A stretch of 7,457 bases of DNA, taken from NCBI GenBank assembly GCA_016200785.1, contig JACQED010000537.1:1-7457 (forward strand), written 5' to 3'. How positions within the stretch are numbered: position 1 is the stretch's first letter; each line of letters begins with the position of its first letter. Shown here one piece after another: positions 1 through 5,295 of the stretch. The position numbers and the translations under genes were made by a program. This stretch comes from Chloroflexota bacterium (GTDB taxonomy: Bacteria > Chloroflexota > Anaerolineae > Anaerolineales > JACQED01). The notes beneath the pieces are model-generated. The model did not search any database, was not told the DNA's origin, and was given only the letters and a program-made list of their open reading frames with translations.

Positions 1-83
1 CCGCGACGCATTGATGACATGTCAACAGCAAGGGACACACTATTCCGACCAGTTTATTGGCGAGATATATCGTCGTCCGAAAG

Positions 84-89
84 AAGGTG
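84..89 (+). promoter_or_regulatory. Shine-Dalgarno (AAGGTG) of the RHH gene
   Basis: AAGGTG, part of the purine run AAAGAAGGTG, sits four bases before ATG 94. It decides the start in favour of 94, because the alternative in-frame ATG at 19 has no purine-rich site before it. Confidence 0.6.
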
Positions 90-93
90 TAAC

Positions 94-354
94 ATGAGAC
101 CAATCGCCCCTCACGAGCCTCAAGAGGAACTTCTGTCCGCCAATGATGCTTTCGCTGATGCCAAAGCCTCCGAATCGCGTTGGCAAGCGTTTGAAAGCGA
201 AAGGGGCTTGAAGCGAGTGTTCATCGAATTGCCGGAGCCGCTGTATAGCACCCTGGAACGACTGGCCCGCCAACAACAGCGGAGCGTGCCGGTATTTATT
301 GAGAACGTCATTCGGGATTTGGTGGTGACGTTTGCGCCATCGGGCAGAATCTAG
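94..354 (+). CDS. small ribbon-helix-helix (CopG/Arc-like) protein
   Basis: An 86-residue protein. Residues 1-38 are polar and probably flexible. Residues 40-80 have the layout of a ribbon-helix-helix DNA-binding fold: a short strand (KRVFIEL, 40-46), a first helix (about 48-61, PLYSTLERLARQQQ) and a second helix (about 65-79, VPVFIENVIRDLVVT). Proteins of this type dimerise through the strand and often act as antitoxins or small repressors that bind their own promoter. ATG 94 is chosen over the in-frame ATG at 19 because AAGGTG lies five bases before it and the first 25 codons from 19 look non-coding. No toxin gene follows it here; 134 bases separate it from the next gene, and a partner could lie left of the window. 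Its base composition is visibly less GC-rich than the downstream genes. The fold is a pattern-based call and the target is unknown. Confidence 0.72.
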   Translation: MRPIAPHEPQEELLSANDAFADAKASESRWQAFESERGLKRVFIELPEPLYSTLERLARQQQRSVPVFIENVIRDLVVTFAPSGRI

Positions 355-488
355 ACAAAGAAGCCAACTTGGCCGACTGCCCTCACATCGTACTCGCCGT
401 CAGGTCGGGCGGCGGCAAGGTCGCCCTTCGGTGAGAATTGTGACAGCAGTTTGTGGTCGGGCACATCAGGCAGTGGATCGATAGCGGA

Positions 489-1277
489 ATGAAAATCGAG
501 ATCCTCCTCTTCGCCACCCTCAAAGACCGCGCCAAAACCGACCGCCTGGCGCTCGACTTCGACGCGGCGACGACGGTGGCCGATCTCAAGACTCGCCTCG
601 CCTCGCTCGTGCCGGCCCTCGTCCCCGCCCTCCCCACCGCTCTCGTTTCAATCAATCACGAATTCGCTTTTCCCACCGACCCGCTCCACGATGGCGATGA
701 GGTGGCGCTGTTTCCGCCAGTGAGCGGCGGCGCGGACAACCCAACCACCCAACCACCCAACTACCCGACCCTGTTCCGTATCACCCATGACGCCCTCGAC
801 CTCGACGCCCTCGTCGCCTCCATCACCCTCCCCTCCACCGGCGCGGCGTGCATCTTCACCGGTATGGTGCGCGGGATCACACAGCGCGACGACCCGCACG
901 AGACAACTTACCTTGAATACGAAGCCTACGTTCCGATGGCTGAAGCCAAGATGAAGCAAGTGGCCGGCGAAATCCGCGAGAAGTGGCCGGCGGTCGAGGG
1001 CATCGCCATCGTGCAGCGCATCGGGCGGCTCGACCCCGGAACGCCGACGGTGCTCATCGCCTGTTCCGCCGCCCACCGCGACACCGGTGTGTTCGAGGCC
1101 GCACGTTACGGGATCGACCGTCTCAAAGAAATCGTGCCCATTTGGAAAAAGGAGGTCGGGCCGAGCGGCGAGGAATGGGTCGAGGGAAAATTCAAGCCGA
1201 CAGGGGACGATAGATCAAATCCCAAATCCCAAATGCCGAATCCCAATCTCCCGCCTCCAAACAAATCCGCCCAATGA
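489..1277 (+). CDS. moaDE: MoaD-MoaE fusion, molybdopterin synthase
   Basis: A 262-residue protein joining both subunits of molybdopterin synthase, which converts precursor Z (cPMP) to molybdopterin in the cytoplasm. Residues 1-81 are MoaD, a ubiquitin-like sulfur carrier that ends in the expected Gly-Gly (80-81, FPPVSGG). Residues 82-95 are a Pro/Asn/Thr-rich linker coded by an 8-bp repeat. Residues 96-238 are MoaE, with FTGMVRG (123-129), the YLEYEAY block (141-147), AAHR (194-197) and the lysine pair K213 and K220, spaced as in E. coli MoaE K119 and K126. Residues 239-262 form a low-complexity tail coded by a 7-bp repeat. ATG 489 is preferred over the in-frame GTG at 453 because it starts exactly at the MoaD fold. 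Free MoaD needs an exposed C-terminal glycine to carry the thiocarboxylate, so the fusion probably has to be processed, as reported for MoaX of Mycobacterium tuberculosis. The stop overlaps the start of the threonine synthase gene. Confidence 0.93.
   Translation: MKIEILLFATLKDRAKTDRLALDFDAATTVADLKTRLASLVPALVPALPTALVSINHEFAFPTDPLHDGDEVALFPPVSGGADNPTTQPPNYPTLFRITHDALDLDALVASITLPSTGAACIFTGMVRGITQRDDPHETTYLEYEAYVPMAEAKMKQVAGEIREKWPAVEGIAIVQRIGRLDPGTPTVLIACSAAHRDTGVFEAARYGIDRLKEIVPIWKKEVGPSGEEWVEGKFKPTGDDRSNPKSQMPNPNLPPPNKSAQ
743..766 (+). repeat. 8-bp direct repeat coding the MoaD-MoaE linker
   Basis: Three consecutive 8-bp units: AACCACCC (743-750), AACCACCC (751-758) and the variant AACTACCC (759-766), with degenerate flanks on both sides. 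The tract falls between the MoaD Gly-Gly and the first MoaE residues and codes the Pro/Asn/Gln/Thr linker. Three units make 24 bases, so the present number keeps the frame, but a single-unit change would not. Confidence 0.8.
1217..1244 (+). repeat. 7-bp direct repeat in the MoaE tail
   Basis: Four tandem 7-bp units: AAATCCC (1217-1223), AAATCCC (1224-1230), AAATGCC (1231-1237) and GAATCCC (1238-1244), followed by a decayed unit (AATCTCCC, 1245-1252). The tract codes the NPKSQMPNPN stretch after the conserved MoaE domain and ends about 30 bases before the start codon of the threonine synthase gene. It looks like intergenic satellite sequence that has been read through into the 3' end of the gene. 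Confidence 0.8.
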
Positions 1278-2389
1278 ACTATCGAGCCGTTTGTTCCTCC
1301 TGCCGAAAGGAGCATGAAATATCTCCCGCTGTGTGGCGATGTCCCACCTGCGGCGGCGTTCTCGAATTGGCCGATGCGCCAAAGTTCGATCCCGCTTTGG
1401 TTGATCGGCGCGACCGGAGCGTGTGGCGATACCGGCATACATTTCCCGTACCCCCGCAGACCGAGCCGGTCAGCCTCGGTGAGGGAGAGACACCGCTCAT
1501 TCCGGCAGAGATCGAAGGGCGGCAAGTCCATTTCAAATTAGAGTATCTCAACCCCAGTGGCTCGTTCAAAGATCGCGGCACAACGGTGATGGTGACGGCG
1601 CTGGCGGCGAGCGGCGTGAAAGAGGCCGCCGAGGATTCGTCGGGCAACGCCGGGGCATCGTTTGCCGCGTACGCCGCGCGGGCGGGCATCCGCGCGCGAG
1701 TGTTCGTCCCGGCGGCGGCCTCCGGCCCGAAGCGGGCGCAGATCGAAGCCTACGGCGCAGAACTCGTCCCCATCCCCGGCCCACGCTCCAAAGCCGCCGA
1801 GGCCGTGCGCCAGGCGGCGGCGGATGGGGCGGTCTACGCCAGCCACAACTACAACCCCATCGGCCTCGCCGGGCTGGCGACGACGGCGTTCGAGTTGTGG
1901 GAAACGCTTGGCCGCGATCCACTGCGGAATGCGTGGGTCATCGTGCCCGTCGGCCACGGATCGAACATCCTCGGATTGGCGCGCGGCTTTCGCATTCTCC
2001 AAAACAGCGGCCTGATTGAAAGTCTCCCGCGTCTCGTCGGCGTGCAGGCGCTTGCGGTGGCGCCGCTGTGGGCGTTGAAGACTTACGGCCTCGACGGACT
2101 CGGCTTCGTCGCCGAAGGCGAGACCATCGCCGAAGGCATTCGCATCCTTCAACCCGTGCGCGGCGATGCCGCGTTGACCGCCGTGGCCGAGAGCGGCGGC
2201 GACATCCTCGCGGTGGACGAAGAGGCGATCCGCCTCGGGCAAAGCGCACTGGCCCGCCTCGGCTTCTACGTCGAGCCGACTTCGGCGGTCGTGTGGCCGG
2301 CGCTGATGGAGGTTTTGAAAAAGGCGGGGAAAGAGGATACAATAGCGGTGCTCTTGACCGGGAGCGGATTCAAGAGCACAAAACAATGA
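1274..2389 (+). CDS. thrC: threonine synthase, zinc-ribbon type
   Basis: A 371-residue PLP fold-type II enzyme. Threonine synthase converts O-phospho-L-homoserine to L-threonine and phosphate, the last step of threonine synthesis. The N-terminus is a zinc-ribbon-like knuckle (C7-x2-C10 and C23-x2-C26). The family motif SLGEGETPL is at 67-75. The PLP lysine is K99 in NPSGSFKDRG, followed by SSGNAG (122-127), the phosphate-binding loop PVGHGSN (225-231) and the C-terminal LLTGSGFK (360-367). Length fits the family. The ATG overlaps the moaDE stop (ATGA, 1274-1277), so translation is probably coupled. A close paralogue such as cysteate synthase cannot be excluded by motif alone, but the SLGEG and zinc-ribbon pattern fits ordinary ThrC. 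There are no hom or thrB genes in view. Confidence 0.92.
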   Translation: MNYRAVCSSCRKEHEISPAVWRCPTCGGVLELADAPKFDPALVDRRDRSVWRYRHTFPVPPQTEPVSLGEGETPLIPAEIEGRQVHFKLEYLNPSGSFKDRGTTVMVTALAASGVKEAAEDSSGNAGASFAAYAARAGIRARVFVPAAASGPKRAQIEAYGAELVPIPGPRSKAAEAVRQAAADGAVYASHNYNPIGLAGLATTAFELWETLGRDPLRNAWVIVPVGHGSNILGLARGFRILQNSGLIESLPRLVGVQALAVAPLWALKTYGLDGLGFVAEGETIAEGIRILQPVRGDAALTAVAESGGDILAVDEEAIRLGQSALARLGFYVEPTSAVVWPALMEVLKKAGKEDTIAVLLTGSGFKSTKQ

Positions 2390-2397
2390 GGAAGGGA
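2388..2397 (+). promoter_or_regulatory. Shine-Dalgarno of fabF
   Basis: GAGGAAGGGA overlaps the TGA stop of thrC (2387-2389) and ends five bases before ATG 2403. This strong purine-rich site supports the start at 2403 or the adjacent in-frame ATG at 2406 and suggests that fabF is translated from the same message as thrC. Confidence 0.65.
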
Positions 2398-2402
2398 ATC
2401 AC

Positions 2403-3644
2403 ATGATGCGCCGCGTCGTCGTCACTGGCATGGGCACGGTCAGCCCGCTGGGTCTGACCGTCAAAGAAACCTGGGAGAATTGCGTCAACGGCATCTCCGG
2501 CGTCGGGCCGATTACGCTATTCGACGCCAGCAACTTTCTCGTCAAAATCGCCTGCGAAGTCAAAAACTTCGAGCCGGCGAATTACATGAAGCCGCCCGAA
2601 GCGCGCCGGCGCGACCGCTTCGAGCAATTCGCCTCCGCCGCGTCGCAGGAGGCGCAGAAAGACGCCGGGCTGGAGATCACCGAGGCCAACGCCGGCCGCG
2701 TCGGCGTGATCGTCAGTTCGGCCATCGGCGGCATCCACGCGCTGGAAGAAGCCGTCAACACGCTGCGCGATTCCGGCCCGCGCCGCATCAACCCGTTCAT
2801 CATCCCCATGCTCATGCCCAACGGGGCGAGCGGGCTGATCTGCATTGACACCGGCGCGAAAGGCCCGGCTCTGTCGGTGGCCTCGGCCTGCGCGTCGGGC
2901 GCCGACAGCCTCGGCCTGGCGTGGAATCTGATCCGGCAGGGTGAACTCGACGCCGCCTTCGCCGGCGACAGCGAGGCCACCATCTGCCCGGTGGGTGTGG
3001 CCGCGTTCGACCGGCTGGGCGCGATGAGCCGCCGCAACGACGACTATTCGATGACGCCCCAACCCTTCGACAAAGATCGCGACGGGCTGGTGATGGGCGA
3101 GGGCGCGGCCCTGCTGATCCTCGAAAACCTGGAACATGCGAAGGCGCGCGGCGCGAGCATCCTGGCCGAACTCGTCGGTTATTCCGCCACGGCCGATGCG
3201 TATCACATCACCGCGCCCGCCGAGGACGGCGCAGGCGGCGCGGCGGCGATGATACGCGCGATGGAGGTCGCCGGGGTCAACCCCGCCGATGTTGATTACA
3301 TCAACGCGCACGGCACCGGCACGCCGCTGAACGACACTGCCGAGACAGCCGCCATCAAGCGCGCCTTCGGCGAGAAAGCCTACGACGTGCCGATCAGTTC
3401 GACCAAATCCATGACGGGCCACATGATGGGCGCGACCGGCGCGCTGGAGGCCATCTTCTGCGTTAAGGCCATTCGCACCGGCGTGGTCCCGCCGACGATC
3501 CACTATCACACGCCCGACCCCGCTTGCGATCTGGACTACGTGCCCAACACGGCGCGCGAGAAGAAAGTCCGCATCGCCCTCTCGAACGCCTTTGGCTTCG
3601 GCGGGCACAACGCGGTGTTGGTGTTCAAAGAATTCAAAGGCTGA
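2403..3644 (+). CDS. fabF: beta-ketoacyl-ACP synthase II
   Basis: A 413-residue thiolase-fold condensing enzyme, the usual FabF length. It condenses malonyl-ACP with a growing acyl-ACP in type II fatty-acid synthesis in the cytosol. The N-terminus is the typical RRVVVTGMGTVSPLG. The nucleophile is C163 in VASACASG. The two catalytic histidines are H303 in NAHGTGTPLND and H340 in KSMTGHMMGATG, with K335 beside it, all nearly at the positions known in E. coli FabF. The glycine-rich NAFGFGGHN near the C-terminus (395-403) closes the active site. All catalytic residues are present. Two ATG codons in a row (2403 and 2406) are both usable. It is followed by rnc, an order common in bacterial fatty-acid clusters, but acpP, fabD and fabG are not in the window. 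Confidence 0.96.
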   Translation: MMRRVVVTGMGTVSPLGLTVKETWENCVNGISGVGPITLFDASNFLVKIACEVKNFEPANYMKPPEARRRDRFEQFASAASQEAQKDAGLEITEANAGRVGVIVSSAIGGIHALEEAVNTLRDSGPRRINPFIIPMLMPNGASGLICIDTGAKGPALSVASACASGADSLGLAWNLIRQGELDAAFAGDSEATICPVGVAAFDRLGAMSRRNDDYSMTPQPFDKDRDGLVMGEGAALLILENLEHAKARGASILAELVGYSATADAYHITAPAEDGAGGAAAMIRAMEVAGVNPADVDYINAHGTGTPLNDTAETAAIKRAFGEKAYDVPISSTKSMTGHMMGATGALEAIFCVKAIRTGVVPPTIHYHTPDPACDLDYVPNTAREKKVRIALSNAFGFGGHNAVLVFKEFKG

Positions 3645-3646
3645 GA

Positions 3647-3719
3647 GAACTGAAGGAGATAAAGGAAACAAGGGAACTTCGAAACGCAGTTCCCTTGTTT
3701 CCCTTGTTTCCCCTAGTTC
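3647..3719 (+). repeat. long imperfect inverted repeat / hairpin before rnc
   Basis: Left arm 3647-3678 and right arm 3688-3719, 32 nt each, around a 9-nt loop (TCGAAACGC). The ends are GAACT and AGTTC. The inner 15 bp (GGAAACAAGGGAACT, 3664-3678, against 3688-3702) pair perfectly. Over the full arms 26 of 32 positions are Watson-Crick, three more are G-U wobbles in RNA and three are A-C mismatches. The left arm is purine-rich and the right pyrimidine-rich, built from roughly 9-bp units such as GTTTCCCTT. It fills nearly all of the fabF-rnc spacer, starting two bases after the fabF stop and ending ten bases before the rnc ATG. There is no U-run after it, so it is not a standard intrinsic terminator. 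It may be a dispersed palindromic repeat, an mRNA-processing site, or both. Confidence 0.85.
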
Positions 3720-3729
3720 CCGTTGCTCC

Positions 3730-4413
3730 ATGCTCGACTCCTTCCAACAACGGGCAGGCCTTCGCTTCGCCGATCCCTCGTTCCTGCGCCGCGCGCTCGT
3801 CCACCGTTCCTACCTCAACGAGCACCCCGAGGAAAATCAGGACAACGAACGACTCGAATTCCTCGGCGACGCCGTGCTGGACTTCGTGACCGGGGCGTTT
3901 CTGTATAACCGATTCCCTGAGATGTCGGAGGGCGCGTTGACGCGCCTGCGCGCCGCGCTGGTGCGCACCGAGCAGCTGGCCGAATTTGCCGCACGCCTCG
4001 GCGTGGGCGAAGTGATGCGGCTGGGCCGGGGTGAGTCCGACGCCGGCGGCCGGGCGCGCGATCGGCTATTGTGCGCCACCTTCGAGGCCATCGTCGGCGC
4101 GCTGTATCTCGACAGCGGCCTTCAGCCCGTGCGCCAGTTCGTCGAGCCTCTCCTCGACGAAGCCGCCGATCGCATCCTCGAAACTCAGGCCGACGTCGAC
4201 GCCAAGAGTCTTCTGCAAGAATGGGCGCAGGCCGAGCTCGGTCAGACGCCGCACTATCACACGGTCACTGCCAGCGGCCCCGACCACGCCAAGCAGTTCA
4301 CCGTCGAAGCCCGCATCGGCAGCGAGGTTTACGGCGTCGGCACGGGACGCAACAAACAGATTGCGGCACAGTCGGCCGCCGAGGAGGCGCTGAAAAGAGT
4401 GGGCTTGCTATAA
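3730..4413 (+). CDS. rnc: ribonuclease III (one catalytic Asp replaced)
   Basis: A 227-residue protein, the normal length for bacterial RNase III, which cuts double-stranded RNA during rRNA and mRNA processing. Residues 1-150 are the nuclease domain, with the signature NERLEFLGDAVLDF (39-52) supplying E40, E43 and D47, and E67 in the SEG motif. The second metal motif reads LLCATFEA (113-120): E119 is present, but the preceding conserved Asp (E. coli D114, Aquifex D107) is A116, codon GCC at 4075-4077. Residues about 155-225 are a double-stranded-RNA-binding domain (AKSLLQEWAQ near 158-167, NKQIAAQSAAEEAL at 208-221). ATG 3730 is used because the in-frame extension upstream runs through the inverted repeat and holds no start with a ribosome site. 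No Shine-Dalgarno precedes 3730, so coupling to fabF or structure-dependent initiation is likely. The stop overlaps the next gene (TAATG). Confidence 0.94.
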   Translation: MLDSFQQRAGLRFADPSFLRRALVHRSYLNEHPEENQDNERLEFLGDAVLDFVTGAFLYNRFPEMSEGALTRLRAALVRTEQLAEFAARLGVGEVMRLGRGESDAGGRARDRLLCATFEAIVGALYLDSGLQPVRQFVEPLLDEAADRILETQADVDAKSLLQEWAQAELGQTPHYHTVTASGPDHAKQFTVEARIGSEVYGVGTGRNKQIAAQSAAEEALKRVGLL

Positions 4414-5261
4414 TGGCCCCTCGTTTGCTTCTTACCGGCGCTTCCGGCTACCTCGGGTCGCATCTGGCCCCGCTCGCCGCTCGGCGCTTCGAACTCTATT
4501 CTGCGTTCTACTCCAACCCAGATCGCGTCACAGCCGGGACGCCGATCGGCCTCGACCTCACCGACGGCGCGGCCCTCGAGCGCGCGTTGGCCGAACTCCG
4601 GCCCGATGTGATTCTCCACACCGCCGCCTCGAACCGCGATGCGCAAAACTGCGAAGCGATCGTCCCCGGCGCGCGCGCGCTGGCCGCGTTCGCGCACGAG
4701 AGCGGCGCCCGCCTGATTCATCTCTCGACCGATCTCGTCTTCGACGGCGAACATCCGCCCTACCTCGACGACGCGCCGCCCTGCCCGATCATGCGTTACG
4801 GCAAAGCCAAGGCCGAGGCCGAGGCCATCGTCGCCGAGCTTTGTCCGGCGGCGGTCATCGTCCGGCCCTCGCTCATCTGGGGACTCGACCCGATCGATCG
4901 TCAAACCGGATGGCTGGTAGACGGCGTGAAGCGCGGCGATCGTGTTACACTGTTCACCGACGAATTTCGATGCCCGGTGTGGGTGCGCGACCTGTGCGCT
5001 GCCCTGCTCCAACTGGCCGCCCGCCCGAACATTGCCGGCCCGATGAACCTGTGCGGGCCGCAGGCGCTCAATCGTTGGGACTTCGGGACGAAACTACTCG
5101 CCGCGCTCGGCTTCGCGCCCGGCTCCAACGTGGTACGCGGCACGGTGAAAGAGTCGGGACTCGTCCGTTCGCGCAACTTGACGCTGATCGCCGACCGGGC
5201 GAAAAAAATTCTCGAGTCGCCGCTCCGTTCGGTGGACGAAGTGCTGGTCGCAATATCGTGA
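4413..5261 (+). CDS. RmlD-like extended SDR (sugar-nucleotide reductase family)
   Basis: A 282-residue NAD(P)-binding Rossmann protein. TGASGYLG (8-15) is the dinucleotide loop, LSTDLVFDGE (104-113) matches the RmlD-type STDYVFDG block and YGKAK (129-133) gives the catalytic Y-x3-K, so a Ser/Thr-Tyr-Lys set is complete. Length and motif order fit dTDP-4-dehydrorhamnose reductase (RmlD) and its relatives, which reduce 4-keto sugar nucleotides. No rmlA, rmlB or rmlC lies nearby, so the substrate is uncertain and the gene symbol is withheld. The start at 4413 overlaps the rnc stop (TAATG), indicating translational coupling. An open frame continues upstream to 4071, but that stretch is rnc read in another frame. 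Confidence 0.82.
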   Translation: MAPRLLLTGASGYLGSHLAPLAARRFELYSAFYSNPDRVTAGTPIGLDLTDGAALERALAELRPDVILHTAASNRDAQNCEAIVPGARALAAFAHESGARLIHLSTDLVFDGEHPPYLDDAPPCPIMRYGKAKAEAEAIVAELCPAAVIVRPSLIWGLDPIDRQTGWLVDGVKRGDRVTLFTDEFRCPVWVRDLCAALLQLAARPNIAGPMNLCGPQALNRWDFGTKLLAALGFAPGSNVVRGTVKESGLVRSRNLTLIADRAKKILESPLRSVDEVLVAIS

Positions 5262-5282
5262 AGGATAAGAGTTTGCTCGAAT

Positions 5283-5287
5283 AAGGA
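5283..5287 (+). promoter_or_regulatory. Shine-Dalgarno of the membrane-protein gene
   Basis: AAGGA eight bases before ATG 5296, within the 34-base spacer after the SDR stop. It fixes the start of the membrane protein. The rest of the spacer shows no promoter or terminator that I can support. Confidence 0.55.
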
Positions 5288-5295
5288 TTGGCTCC

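Noticed and set aside
407..426. GGGCG...CGCCC hairpin after the RHH gene as a terminator
   Set aside because: Only five base pairs with a ten-base loop and no T-run after it.
1538..2386. 282-codon open frame on the - strand
   Set aside because: Antisense shadow of thrC with low-complexity Arg/Ala-rich translation and no motif.
3653..3660. AAGGAGAT as a strong Shine-Dalgarno
   Set aside because: No start codon follows within a usable distance; it lies about 70 bases before the rnc ATG and is part of the purine-rich hairpin arm.
3647..3719. Intrinsic terminator between fabF and rnc
   Set aside because: The stem is long but the following sequence is CGTTGCTCC with no T-tract, and the stem is not GC-rich at its base.
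3592..3729. Upstream start for RNase III at 3592
   Set aside because: The extra 46 codons run through the end of fabF and the inverted repeat, and the family length (about 227 residues) matches the start at 3730.
2517..3731. 404-codon open frame on the - strand
   Set aside because: It lies opposite fabF, which has every catalytic motif. Its protein is Arg/Gly/Ala-rich with no recognisable domain, as expected of an antisense shadow in GC-rich coding DNA.
4071..4412. 114-codon upstream extension of the SDR frame
   Set aside because: It overlaps the RNase III C-terminal region in another frame and translates to Arg-rich sequence. The Rossmann fold starts directly at ATG 4413.
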